Of a DNA stretch of 64,000 bases, positions 1 through 12,032 are shown one piece after another. Each line of letters begins with the position of its first letter. Within the stretch, counting starts at the first letter, position 1. The stretch is from Sceloporus undulatus (lineage: Eukaryota; Chordata; Lepidosauria; Squamata; Phrynosomatidae): the NCBI RefSeq assembly GCF_019175285.1, contig NC_056527.1, positions 108,269,129-108,333,128 on the forward strand. Reading direction: 5' to 3'. A program made the position numbers and the translations under genes. Under the pieces are notes generated by a model. It was given only the letters and a program-made list of their open reading frames with translations. It was not told where the DNA came from and searched no databases.

Positions 1-37
1 GGGAAAGATATGACAGGCTGCATTTCTTTTGTACATA

Positions 38-283
38 CAGTCGCACCTTGTTACACATGCATTTTTTATACACTGATTCATGCACCCACGCTATGAAAAT
101 GTTCCAGAAAAGTGTAAATTTACCTTGATTTTCCATTTTTTATAAGAGACACCATTTTGCTATGTACAGTATAAAAGAAATGCAGACTGTCATATTGTAT
201 TTAATGGGACTTAAGCATACACGGATTTTGTTATCCACGGGGGATCTTGGAACCAAACCCCAGCGTATAACAAGGGTCCACTG
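38..283. mobile_element. Tigger-like (TcMar) MITE
   Basis: Begins TA|CAGTCGCACC and ends GGGTCCACTG|TA, imperfect inverted ends at TA targets. The interior has AAGCATACACGGATTTTGTTA and TAATGGGACTT, shared with the copies near 6.2-6.8 kb and 16.0-16.2 kb. Non-autonomous; no transposase ORF. Confidence 0.75.
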
Positions 284-309
284 TATTTATATATATGTAT
301 TTATATGAA

Positions 310-1010
310 TTAAAGTTGGCCCTCCGCCTTATAGGTCAAAACCAGCATCTTTAATTGAGCCTGGAAACAGACCAGCAGCCAATGGAACTGTTGCAACAAG
401 GGAGTTGTGTGCTCCCTATAATCCGTTATAGTTAACCTGACTACAGCTCTTTGAGGTTTCTGAGCACTTTTCAAAGGAAGGCCCATGTAGAGCCCATAAC
501 ATTAATCCAAATGGGATGTAACTAAGGCATGTACCATCAGGGCCAGACCCAACTCCTCTCAGTTGGTGCACTAGCTTTAACTGTGCAAAAGCACTCCTGG
601 TCACTGCTGAAACCCATCTCCAGGCTCAGAGCTGGATTCAGAACACCCAAACAGTGAACTTGTTTCCAGGGGGAGTGCAACCCCATCTGGGATGAATCCC
701 CATTCCCATATCAGTCTTTTGGTTGACCAGGAGCACCTCTTTGTCGGGATTAAGCTTCGATTGGTTTCCCTTCATCCAGTCAAGAGCCGGTTTAGCACAG
801 AAACAGTTTCCTTGGAATTAGCTGCTAAGGAGTGATAGAACTGGGCAACATCAACATACTACTGATTTCCACCAGACTCCAAACCCCTGGACAACCTCTC
901 CGGATGGTTTTATGTAATGTTAGCAAAGACAAGGGGCAAGATTGAACCCTGAAGAATCCCGCAAGTCAATGGCCAAAGGGTTGACCAGGAATCCCTCAGC
1001 ACCAATTTAT
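310..1010 (-). mobile_element. L2-type LINE ORF2 relic
   Basis: The minus-strand reading (416-604) gives a peptide with RSAFAQLKLVHQLRG, LSYIPFGLMLWALHGPSFEK and similar, aligning by eye with the C-terminal reverse transcriptase region of vertebrate L2 elements. Broken and 5'-truncated. Confidence 0.7.
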
Positions 1011-1309
1011 CCATACTGCTCTTTATATTTGCAGCAATGCAAAGGTGAGCCTTTAAATGAAACTCTTGAAAAATCCAAAATTAAGAGGGAAACATGTCTA
1101 CACGTCTACTCTGTTTCCCTCTTCTCATAAGAGAGCTCATCGCAAGCAGAACTATAGGGCAGCTGTTGAACTGTTGTGCGATGGGATTTGACCCCGTGCT
1201 GCCACCTGTAAGTATGTGTATATGCACAAAACAAACACACAGATGTATTTAAGCACACAGAGTAGCCAAAGAAAACTGTAACTGGTATCTTTGGTTTGGT
1301 GCACTACCT

Positions 1310-1605
1310 GTAGAAGCCGACACACACACTCCTTTGACTTTTCCACATTTTGTTGAGTTACAACTCGAAACTGAAATTGATTAAATTGGCACTGTGATGT
1401 ACTCAACACTGTGAAGGTGCAAAATGCATTTATAAGGCAAAAGCAAAATTAACTTACATATTGTGACCCAATAAAAATATTTTGCATCCTTACCATGCTC
1501 TGTATATTGTGTACATCCAGTGGTTAATGATGCTAATTAAATCCAATTTCAATTCCAGGTTCAAGCACAACAACATGTGAAAAAGTAGAGGAGAGGATGA
1601 TTTCC
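1310..1605. mobile_element. Tc1-like non-autonomous element
   Basis: Left part has CTTTGACTTTTCCACATTTTG...AACTGAAATTGATT; right part has its inverse (AATCCAATTTCAATTCCAGG ... CATGTGAAAAAGTAGAGGA). This is the end structure of degraded Tc1-like elements in vertebrates. Confidence 0.55.
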
Positions 1606-1649
1606 ACAAGGCAGTACAGATGCCAGTAAAGGTATGGGGAATCCCTGGA

Positions 1650-2950
1650 GAAAGGCATCCCCATCTTTCTTGTATGTGCGCGCATGCAACACAACAGAAA
1701 ATACCCTGTATTTTTTTTAAAGCAGGAACCTTTATTACAATAATTTAATAGAAAAAAAAACAATTTAAAATAAATAATGCAAATACAAAAAAAAAGTTAC
1801 AATAATTAATGCAAGATTACCTCCTCCAGGGAGGGGAGGATATACCGAAAGAAACAACAACAAAGAGGGGAGAGGAAGAACACCTTCTCCCCTGCAAAAG
1901 TACCTTTACCAGTACTACATTTTTATAAATGCAATGGTTCATTACTCACCTTACAGCCCTCTCCCCCGAGCCCCAACACCATCAACGAAAGGGCTGCTAG
2001 AATGCCCCATATTACGTTTTGCTGAAGGTGGTGTGAAGCTGCCAACCATTCCCTATATAGAACAAAGGGACTGAAAGGGGCAAGGACAGGAGAGAATACT
2101 TGGTTGGAAGATGAGGATAAATAAGGGTATCATACACCTGAATCTTGCACTAGATTGTGGGGGGTAGGATGGCAGCTTTAATGGGAGTTTTGAAGCTGAT
2201 GTATTCTGAAACACAGACTATTATGCCATAAGTGGATGGGAGGGGAGAATTTGGATGGATCCAGATAGCATGACACACACATCAAACTGGTTTTTGATCC
2301 ACAAAAGGGAAAAAATCTTTTAAGCAAATCCAGAGTTTTCCTCACAGGAGAAGAGCAGGTAAATTAACTAACTGCCTTCAAGGATGCTTCTGTTTACCAT
2401 CTGTTCTAGTGAAAAGGTTGACAACTTTGGTCTGAGTTATTCTAAACTGGATTTAGTCATCCATGCTCACAGGTGACTAAACCCAGTTTAAAAAAATCTG
2501 CCCCAAAGCACTCAAAATGGGGTATAATACATAATACAAGTTATTCCATTGTAAAGTTATTCCATTACAACTTTGTCCATTCTAAAACAACCTTTAAAAG
2601 GAGTGTAGTCACAGCTTTAACCAGAACAGTTTCAGTACCTTAAATCTAGGTTTCCCCCCCTTCATATTGGTGATAAGATAAACCAAGTAAACAATGAAAA
2701 AAGGATGGTGGGTTCAGCATAAAACCTGTTCTAAGGTGAAGGACGGAAGATCAAAGAACCTAGACACTTTGAATCGAGAAATTAGTTTCTATATATGTTG
2801 GGGGATATGTATGTATAAACACACACATCAACCTAGGCAACGTCTTGCCCTTGACTTCTGAAAAACAATAAGAGGTCAAGTTACACATACAATATTTAGC
2901 TGAAGTGCAATGTAGGTGCCTTTGATTAATATCTTTACCCCCACAAAGAT
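1650..2950. other. Stretch with no recognised gene
   Basis: AT-rich, with poly-A/T runs near 1710-1790. Contains an alternative AATAAA (minus, 1732-1737). It could be KCTD13 3' UTR if the distal poly(A) site is used; otherwise nothing is recognised. Confidence 0.4.
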
Positions 2951-2954
2951 ATTT

Positions 2955-2960
2955 TTTATT
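2955..2960 (-). terminator. Candidate poly(A) signal of KCTD13
   Basis: TTTATT on the plus strand reads AATAAA on the minus strand, about 460 nt past the KCTD13 stop and followed by a GT-rich run. A second AATAAA lies near 1732-1737. Which one is used, or whether both are, cannot be decided from sequence. Confidence 0.35.
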
Positions 2961-3418
2961 AATGTTATTTCATGGATCCTAAGTTAAGAGCCAAGAGGTC
3001 TCCAGTCTAAAAGGAAGACATTCTGGGTCAAAGAGGTTAGGAGGAAAGGACTATAGTCCAGGTTAGAGTTGACTGTAGAAGATTATGAGGCCAGTAAAGG
3101 TTCAAAAGAAAATAGCATGGAAAGTCAAAAGCATTAAGACTCAAATGTTAAGGAAAAATCAACAAGTGAGGACATGCCAGTAAAATGAAGGGCAGGTCAA
3201 GGTATTAACTGTTACAATAAAGGTAGGAAAGAGGATTTCGGTTGGCTATGAATTCAAGGAATAGTAGAGGATGGAAGAATAAACCTCCAAGGAGAGGGAG
3301 TTAGAAAGGAAGTGAATACCACTGAGAAGACTTTGGAAGGAAAAGTCAAAAGGAGGACACATGTCTTCCTTTGGCACCGAATGGATGGAGTAATGTGGGT
3401 ACTAGGAGTGAGGAGGGA

Positions 3419-6400
3419 TCAGTCTTTGAAAACTGCTTGGTGGCCATGAGGGCGCTCATCATGCATGATGTGTCGCCGGACGTGGATGCGTCGGACACGG
3501 TGCTCTCGTCCGTCTTCATCATCACCTGCACGGAGGGGACCTCCACCTCCACCTGCTACTCCACCAGTTGCCTCCAGGAGGGCCCTGTCTGGCACTCGCG
3601 GTGTCTCATAAATCAAGATGTTCAGGGTTTCCTCAAAGATCCGGGCTTCTGGGAACTCTACCTGTGTACATGGGGAAAACAAGATTACACAGACAGCAGC
3701 AGTTCTCTCCCCCAATGAGAAAGGAGACAGTGTGACTCAAGAGTTCAGCTTCAACACAGAATCCCAGCTTCAAATGTAGACATGGACATGAAGTTACCTA
3801 AGTATTATTTTTCAGCTTAACCAACTGTATGGTTGTTGAATGGGGAAAACTGATGCTTTGGACATCTTGGAAGTTAAAAATGCAAGCAAAGTACTAGATA
3901 GTAAGAATTGGATTTAAGAAAGTTGGATGCAAGTAGCATTTTTTCAAGAGGCTTTTTAAGCAATTTCAGATAAATGTCTTACTGTCAGGCTCACCATACA
4001 TGAAATGAGAATAACAGCAACCTTATTGTAAGATTAAAATAACTTATCTCCCCTGAATCATATTAAGGTGGGTCCAAAACACACTGCAGAAATAACAGTT
4101 TGAGACCGCTTTAACTGCCCTGACTCAATGCTAAGGAATTCTGGGAAGTGTAGTTTTGTGAGCTATTTAGCCTTTTCTATCAGAGCTCTGGTGGCACAAT
4201 AAACTACAATTCTCAGGATTCCCTAGCACTGAGCCAGGGCAGTTAAAGCAGTCTCAGACTGGATTATTTCTGCAGTGTGTTTTGGACCATGGTATGTGTA
4301 TTAAATATACTTCTGTTAGAAAGCACACAATATATATAAACTAGATCTTCATATCATAATGAACCCAGATTTAAAATGTGCTCTGTATGAAATCATAGGT
4401 TTGGGAAGTGGGGAGTTCTGGTGACCTCACAAAATACCAAATAGTTATACCAGAGACTACGGGGCCGGAGGTGGGATCATGTAGCCTTCAAGCCTCCTAT
4501 ATAATCTGTCCTGTATACTCGAGGCTTCTGACTTTAGCCAACCAAAACTAGGCTGAAAACTGTTAGAGGACATTTTCTTCTGATATCTTTAGATTGTGAA
4601 ATAACTTGCCAGAGGAGGTTGGTTAGTTGGATGTACGCTGTATGTACTTTAAGAGTTTAAAACAGCACTATGGTAGCCTCACCCAGATAATTTTTAAATC
4701 GACAATTTTAAAGTATGTCTTGATTATTTTTTATTATGTAATGGTTTCATATGTTCTTTTGATATGTTCTAATCCATTATCGTTCCCTGTCTCAATATAT
4801 TAGGGTGGGTGGGGTGGTGCATGTAAGAAATAAAAATAATATTATAAATAGTAGTAGTTGTTTTAATTTTTCCCAGCAGCCCTAGCAAGCACAGCCATTA
4901 GTGAGTAACACTGGAAGTTTCAGTCCAATAACATCTGTAGGGAGATGTGATTCCCGTTTCTGGTTCATGGGATGGCCATCTTTATAGCCAGCTAGCCCTG
5001 ATGCTTACTTCCAGTTCCTTTTTAATTCCACATCTTATGAGAAAGAAGCTTGGAACCTGGACAATGTCAACAACTGCCAGGGAGCACAAAGTTCTTCCAT
5101 ATGAACCTCAGTTATAGTTGGACCTTTGTTTGCATTTTAAGAAGTCTTGTGTTAGATGACGAATATAAATGTAATTAAACATATTATTACTGACAACCAG
5201 CAGAAGTACTTGGTTTTCCATTGGTTAGGAAAACTTTTAATTTATTACACTGAAAATGTCAGAAGCAAAATGGTGCAGATACCAGGTTTAAACTCATTTT
5301 GGCAGCTCTTTCTAAGTAAAGCCATGGCTGCTGGGACACCAAGGCATGCCTTGTGGTGATTAACTGCATTAAGTCCCAGTTTTGGGGGAAAGGTAGGATA
5401 TAACTAAAGAGCAAGATGGTAGTGATGATGATTATGATGGCGATGATCTCTCTTTATAGAAGGATATGCCACCTCCATGTGGCTCTCCACATTACAACAT
5501 ATAAATGCCTGTAAGTTTTACCTTCTGATTTCTTGACCTGAAACTCTGTCAGTGAGCAAGTATGTGAAGTCTGTCACCTAGTGACTGAAGGTGGTACTAC
5601 AAGCTTCAAATACAATGGGCCCTTACCTTATGCGGGAATCTGTTCCGGATCTCCCCCCCCTCGTGTAAGGCAAAAAGTGTGTATGCTTGAGCCTCATAGG
5701 ATATAATGGGGCTTGTGCTTGCGGTGCAATAGGCGTGCGTACCATCCTCCCTTTTGCCAGCAGCTCCAGCATAAGCTGAAAGCCGTGTACAATGCGCCTG
5801 CATGTGGCGCAGGAGCACTGGACTATGTACACCTTGATGGTCCTTTAAATACCCATGCCAAGTTTCAGATGTCTAGATTTTATGGTCTTGCTGAAATGGC
5901 TCCAACAAACATAACAACATCCTGTTTTATTATTCTTGGTCATCATCATGAATGTAAGTTCATTAAAAGGGATTGCAGAATAGTAAGAAGTAGTAGAGGT
6001 GGATATTTTTTCTTGTAAGACATGTGCTTTTGAAATATATGATACTAGTACATTGACACTTAAAATGTAAGATGAGACTGCATTACTTAAAATGTTGTAG
6101 TTATTGACCTGAAAGAAACAGTCGGCTCTTCATATCAATGGATTCTGCATCCATGGATTCAACCACCCACGGCTTGAAAATATTCTACATACTCACAAAA
6201 TCCAAAAAACACACCTTGGTTTTGCCATTTTAAATACAGTCGGCCCTCCTTATACGCGGATTTGCCATGCGTAGATTTGAGCATACGCACATGGCAAATC
6301 CGGGAATTGTCCCCAATGGTAGCGCGCGTGCACGCGTGCCACCATTGGGAACAACTTCCCTCCCCTCCTCCCCAACTCTTTTCTTCCCTCCATCCCTCCC

Positions 6401-9400
6401 TACTTACCTTTTTCTCGCTGCACCGCGGAACTGCTTCGCTGCCGCCGCCGCCGCCTCAGCCACAGCCAGAAGAAAGGCCGGGTGGAGGTTTCGGAGGCCA
6501 AGAAGCCTCAGGTGCAGCAGCAGCGAAGCAGTTCCATGGCGCTGGCGAGAAAAAGGTGAGGGAGGGAGGGAGGGAGGGAAGAAAGGAGTTGGGGAGGAGG
6601 AGGGGGAAGTTGTCCCCAATGGGACTTGAGCATACACGGATTTTGGTATACGCGGGGGGGGGGGGTGCGGAACAGATCCCCCGCGTATACCAAGGGCCAA
6701 CTGTATGTGAGACAATTTTACTGTGCCATTGTATATAATGGAACTTGAGCATCCATGAATTTTGGTATCAGGGGTGTGAGTCGTAGAAGGGCCCACCGTA
6801 CATCCCCCAGAGAACACATTGGCCATGTTTGTATGGAACAGAAAGCCAACATACTGGCAACTCTGAGTTTAGCATAATCAAGAAGTTTGTGTGGTCATGT
6901 ATAGAATCCATTAATTCCAGCGTAATTCCCTCTGCTAGCATAGTGGCTGAAAAAAACAGAAATTGTTTAGTAGGCCATCTAAACTTGGGACCTTGTACCA
7001 TTGCTTCCAAACAGATTAGAATACAAAGGCCAAGAGAAAACTCTGGTTTGCAAACTTCACTTGTAAAGGAGCAACAAATCATGATCACCTGCATTCATAT
7101 GATACACTTAAAACAATTTCTGTTCTATCCAATGGCACCAGCAAGAGGAGTCTAGTGAGAGAAAATGCACAGAAGGTACAAGCCAAGATTCCTTTGAATC
7201 CTCATTTACAGTTCCATGTGAAGGCATTCTGAATAGATTAGGAAATGGAAAACATGTATTTGGAATGCAGAAGACTGTCTGTGATTTACCTTGGTCTGCT
7301 TCTTCTCAGTGGCATAGACAATGGAGGTACAGCAGACTTCAGCGATCTTACGGCCCTGTCCATAAAAGGACCAGCAGCAGATCTCATCTCCAAGAACATC
7401 TTTGATGAAGAGAACCCTTCCATTGAACCGCAGAGCTAATTTGTCAAATAGTTCAATATTCTTCAGTAAGTTGTCATCAGAATTACTGGAAGGGGAGGGG
7501 AGGAAGAGAGAAAACGGTGGTGTGGGATCTCCACAATCCTAGCAAGGAAGTGGGAGAATTTGCTCAGGGCAAGCATCTGTGCTGTTGGGCCATGTTACAC
7601 CCCATCTAAATGACAAAAAAGTGACAGACCTTACCTTGTATATGAATACTTGTTATTACTTCTATTATGCAGTAACTTCACCACAGGCTAAACAGAGGGG
7701 AAAAACAGTTACATAAAAATACAAAAGAAACAATAGGAAAAAACTAAGGTGATTATTGCTTTTTAAACTGCTTTTTAAGGCAAACTGGCTGTCACTTGTA
7801 ACTCCTTCACTTTGTCATCAGATGATGCAAATAACCTACAAAACATTTACTAATACAGTGGTACCCCGGGTTACGAAATTAATTCGTTCCGCGGTTAATT
7901 TCGTAACCCGAAATACCTTCGTAAGCCGAATTCCCATAGGCGCTAATGGAAAAATAGCTCTCTGCTGCCCTCCGGTGGCGGAAAATAGCGCCGCGGTTTT
8001 TTCGTAACCCGAAGAAACCTTCGTAAGCCGAAGCAATAAATCCCTATGGGATTTTTTCGTATCCCGAAAAATTCGTAACCCGGCGCATTCGTATCCCGGG
8101 GTACCACTGTATTTGGATTCTTTGGCTCTATGTCAGGCTTATTTTATACTTTTTAAGGCTACCACATGGATGGCACTTGAAGTAAGCTCCATGTAGCAGC
8201 CATACTATGTGGAAAGATATTCATGTACGGCAACTTAGCATATGCATTAACTGCCGCCATACACATTTGCCTCCATATCTGCAGAACATTTTAACATGGT
8301 CCCTGGTTAAAAAGTATAAAAAAATCAACACAGCTGTGTTAAGACAATGACAAATTGTGTGGGAAGGAGAAAACCCTTATGGGTTAAAGCTAAGGCTCTG
8401 TGTATCAGCACCTGGCCATTGGTAATTGTCATGCTGGCATAGAGCAATGAGAGTTCTGGCCCAACAAATCTGAAGGGCAGAAAGTAAGGAAAGCTGTACT
8501 GCAGATTAGTGAACTAGTAGGTTGCAAATGATGGGCATTTCCTCCCTGGTCCTACACAACAAAGAGGACAATCAGGCAAATGGCCCAAAGTGACCTGACC
8601 AATAACAAGTCTTTTGTGATTTCAACATCTCCTTACCTTGGTACAGCTCGAGATGATCTGTTGCTCTTCTTTGGGAGATGTCACCATGGGGATGTGGCAG
8701 AGGGGGTCATAGGCTTCACTCTTTTGCTAGGCAGAAAAATGATGAGTGAGAGAATTATGTTACAGTCCTGTTAGAATGCTCCTGAAGCTACCTTGCATTA
8801 TTGACTCATGACATTTACTGTATATTCTGTCTTTCTACCAGTATATTCAAGACTGGTAGAAATATTATAAAGAATGGCATACATAACAGAAACGAGGCAG
8901 AGGAAGGGTGGAAAGAGATATACAAGCAAATCCTTAATTCTTAGAACAATCACATGGTCGGAAACAGAATGAGCCAAATAGTGAGAGCAATCAAAGTTGA
9001 AGGCAATTTTGCTCAGACAGGCCAAGAGAGTCGAGGCCTTGCTTCTCCCCACCAAATATTTCACTTGTTTCAAAATACAAGAGACTCAAGAGGAGCCAGT
9101 CTATCTTCTATTTTCTGATCAGGAACTTACCTGTAGGGCAAGCTGGCAGTCCTCAACCAAACCCTGTATCAGGTAGTACCGGGCTTCACACAGCACTTCC
9201 TCCAGCTCCCTCTGGGACTCTGGGAGGGATACAGAGCCATCTCTCAAGTAGTTTAGGATGGTTCCAAAATGGCGCCCACTTCGGTCAATCAAGATCCATC
9301 CTGCAAAAGTAGAACTGATTTTTAGTCCCTTAAAAAAAGGAGTAACCAGGAGGGAAGCATTTCTTAAACACAAGCATCCTCTTTAAAGGAGACTAATACA

Positions 9401-11865
9401 TCTTAAGGAGAAGGATCCAAATATTACTATCTGTATAGATAATTTTCTTTATGAAGCTGCAGCAAATAAATTCAAATAAAGCCTTTTTCATCTTAGCTTA
9501 GGAGGGAGGGCAGTACTTTCAATGCTGCTTGCATCTAATACCTCTAGAGCTACATTCTGTCTGCTTCTGCTTTAAATCACACACTGATGGAATTCCAGGA
9601 AGGCAAACACTGCAAACCAGATTTAGACTATAAAATCCTTGGGCAGGGACCAAAATTATTTTAAATATATATTATTTTTCATATTTTCCTCTGCATAGCA
9701 CTATAAAAAAGTGAAATTTGGAAAGTGGTAACCATGTTTTTCCCCCCTGTTGCAACAAAAACAACCAAGTCTTGTGACACTTTAAAGACTACAGTAATAC
9801 ATTTTACTTGGCATACTTTTTGTGGACTGTATCTGATGAAGTTGACTGCAATCCATTAAAACCTATGCACAATAAAATATATTTGCCTTTAGGGTACTAC
9901 AAGGCTCTTTAAACTCTCAGAACTGGATAGCTAGGAAGTGGATCCTGGAGATTCCTCCCTACAATAACTTTTAGGTAAATAATTTAATAAGTAGATCAGC
10001 CCTACAGAGGAAGAGAGTACTGTACCCCCTTATCTTCCAGGAAGGGCCAGTTACTGTTTGGATTGCTGCTGAAATGATGCTATTTCTTTTGAGGCCAGTT
10101 TCAAACTATTTCAAGTACAATTTATTTCTGGATTCATATTAACGTCACTCTTTTCTTTTCTAGTTGGTTTTCCCAACTTACACAACCACAGAAAAAATAT
10201 TAAGCAATATCATATATTAAAAATTTGATAGATGTGAAGTCAAGTCTTGCCACTAAAACACTTAGCAGTGGATGTAACAAGAAAGCCTTTATTTTTGTTC
10301 TAATAATGTCTAGCTTAGGTTGGTTTCCCCTGGGGAATGATATGGAATCTATGCCACTAAAACTAAGAAGGGCCCACTCTATAGCTTCATAAGTCCTCTT
10401 GCCTTAGCCTCTAGCAAGTCACCATAGATTGCCTCTATGCTGCCGAGAAACCTGATTAAGGCCTGTTACAGACTGCCAAAATAAAGCTGCTTCGGGTCTC
10501 TTTGGAGGTATGCTATTTAAATGATGCATGGGTCCTAAGAGTCCGGAGGTCGCGCCAAAGCCCCACTCCATTCCTAAGCACTGGAGGGCAGCTTTGGTGC
10601 AGCTTCTGGATTCTTAGGGTGCATGCGTCATTTAAACAGCATACCTCCAAAGAGACCCGAAGCAGCTTTATTTTGGCAGTCTGTAACAGGCCACAGTCTC
10701 TTTTTTAAATATAAGGTTAAGACTTCTCAGGGGTTCAGTGTTCACTGTATTGGAGAGCAGGCACAATGCACAAAAGCAATCTCAAGAAGGAAATAAAATG
10801 GAGTCTTGTGGCACCATTAAAACTAAGCAATTTATTTCAGCCTGAAGTTTTGTGGACAGCAGCTCTCTTCTTCAGATGGTATGGCCTCAAGGAGAGAACA
10901 GCAGGCAGGCACAGCATCATTGCACCTTGATTCCAGGCTTAGGAAGACCCTCTCTCTATCCCAATTGCCAATGCTCTGGCCTATGAGGAAGAAAAGATCA
11001 ACCAGCCTTTGTTGGTCTTAATCCCCTCCCACACTGCCATCCACTTTTCCTTGTGTTTCTTGAATTGTCAAATTAATAATTTGTAAGCTGTTCTGGGAAG
11101 TATGGTATAAGCGCTATAAATAAATTAATGCATGGAGTGCAGCCTCAGTAGGCAAATATTTATATACCTATGAAAGGGGAATGTGAAAGGTAACAGAAAT
11201 GCAAAAGGTGCTAGTGTACTGATGGGGTGGCAAGTACAGATGCTAATGGCAGTCATTAAGAAAATAAATAGATGTGTGATAAATAGATCCAAGTATAGAT
11301 TATCAGATAAACTCGAGTAAACCCAAGGGTAGATTAGCAGATAAACTCATGTGTGGTAGAGAAATGTTTCTGTTCAAACTCAGTAGGAGGACACAATTAG
11401 CCTACAGATGTTCAGTTAGAAGTGGTAAAACTACTATCAGAAGAAATTCTCCAGACATGCAGCGGTAATCTTAATGCAATACAGAAAAAGACAATTATAA
11501 CATTATTAAAAATATTGAAAGATGGCCTAGCAACCTGACTTCATAAATATAAAGTGTGTGTAGCGGGGAGGGGGGCAGACTGTGAGAAAGCTCACAAACA
11601 TACCTTCACTATCTGTGAGCACCTCCATCCGGCCGCTGAACATTGCTTTGAGCATGGTGTCTTGTTTGGTGAGGGTCTGCACGGTGGTGTAATGCAGGGA
11701 CCCTCCCACATTGAGCTTGACATATTTGCTGCTGGGGTTCAGGGGTTTGAGGTCAAAGGTCACGCCAGCTGCCCCTCCACCGCCATCCCGTCGTTGTTGG
11801 GTTGGGACCAGCGGTGCACAATTCTCCAGGGGTGAGACCTGGTCTGTGGTGGCCTCAGCTGACAT
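3419..11865 (-). CDS. KCTD13: KCTD13 (BACURD1/PDIP1), BTB/POZ adaptor of CUL3 ubiquitin ligase; complete, 6 coding exons
   Basis: Coding exons, in transcript order: 11865-11604, 9300-9131, 8726-8637, 7687-7635, 7485-7290, 3661-3419 (stop included). All junctions are GT/AG, phases agree, and the total is 1014 nt (337 aa; human about 329). The BTB/T1 domain runs from about residue 47 ([15 protein letters not shown]) to 145 (EDCQLALQ), split between exons 1 and 2. The middle holds [13 protein letters not shown] and [18 protein letters not shown], and the C-terminus has [20 protein letters not shown]. These are the signatures of the KCTD10/TNFAIP1/KCTD13 group; the MSAEA start, the Gly-rich linker before the C-terminal motif and the synteny favour KCTD13. 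In the family the protein bridges CUL3 to RHOA for degradation and binds PCNA/DNA polymerase delta. The ATG sits 6 nt after an acceptor (AG at 11872-11873), so a leader exon is expected. The last intron (3.6 kb) is full of MITEs. Confidence 0.96.
4071..4288. mobile_element. Palindromic MITE family A
   Basis: 218 bp with long inverted repeats, GGTCCAAAACACACTGCAG ... CTGCAGTGTGTTTTGGACC, and arms with GACCGCTTTAACTGCCCTG. Other copies are near 14.8, 18.3, 32.9, 33.2 and 34.9 kb. The arms carry AACTACAATTCTCAGGATTCC, a ZNF143-like motif. Superfamily not certain. Confidence 0.85.
5613..5828. mobile_element. Degraded Tigger-like MITE
   Basis: Ends resemble the Tigger-like family (CAATGGGCCCTTACCTTATGC at left; GCACTGGACTATG at right). 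The GC-rich centre has GCAGCTCCAGCATAAGC. Decayed. Confidence 0.45.
6119..6798. mobile_element. Tigger-like MITE, outer copy, split by a second MITE
   Basis: Left CAGTCGGCTCTTCATATCAA plus GGATTCAACCACCCACGG; right GAGCATCCATGAATTTTGGT to GGGCCCACCG. Together they make one Tigger-like element into which the element at 6237-6703 inserted. Confidence 0.7.
6237..6703. mobile_element. Inner GC-rich Tigger-like MITE
   Basis: TA|CAGTCGGCCCTCCTTATACG ... CGCGTATACCAAGGGCCAACTG|TA, with long GC-rich inverted arms around 6300-6620 that produce several chance ORFs on both strands. Confidence 0.8.
7856..8109. mobile_element. Mariner-type palindromic MITE (CAGTGGTACC ends)
   Basis: TA|CAGTGGTACCCCGGGTTACG ... 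CGGGGTACCACTG|TA. Full-length inverted ends and a TA target; lies in KCTD13 intron 3. A sister copy is at 15342-15584. Confidence 0.9.
9768..9910. mobile_element. Hammerhead-type retroelement tail (degenerate)
   Basis: Two inverted arms (CTTGTGACACTTTAAAGACT ... ; ... CCTTTAGGGTACTACAAGG) around CTGATGAAG at 9833-9841. It matches a common sauropsid repeat whose intact form folds as a hammerhead ribozyme core. Family assignment (Penelope-like) is inferred. Confidence 0.5.
10460..10692. mobile_element. Palindromic MITE family C
   Basis: GGCCTGTTACAGACTGCC ... GGCAGTCTGTAACAGGCC, near-perfect 233-bp hairpin with AAAATAAAGCTGCTTCGGGT arms. A second copy (34680-35197) is interrupted. Lies in KCTD13 intron 1. 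Confidence 0.88.
10800..10885 (-). mobile_element. Second hammerhead-type repeat fragment
   Basis: Minus-strand reading has CTGAAGAAG (10875-10867) followed by arms ending in GGCTGAAATAAATTG, the same architecture as the element at 9768-9910. More degraded. Confidence 0.4.
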
Positions 11866-11974
11866 AGCCACCTGAAGAAGAGAGAAATTGAAACTGAGCA
11901 GGGAGAACATGCAACTCCATGTTTCTTGCATAGGAACTCAGATTTGACTATTTGTTGTAGGGTTGAGGAATATG

Positions 11975-12032
11975 CCATCCTGCCATTCTGGGAGGAAGGT
12001 GGGATATAAATCCAATAAATAAATAAATAGTC
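11975..12032. repeat. L2-type LINE 3' tail
   Basis: GGGAGGAAGGTGGGATATAAAT followed by AATAAATAAATAAATA, the usual L2 3' end in reptiles. Similar tails occur near 11090-11130 and 23300-23330. Confidence 0.5.

Noticed and set aside
3371-3718. 115-codon plus-strand ORF
   Set aside because: Antisense shadow of the last KCTD13 exon.
6262-6826. Overlapping ORFs of 98-158 codons on both strands
   Set aside because: They are the two arms of a GC-rich MITE hairpin, rich in Pro/Ser/Ala, without splice or promoter context or any domain.
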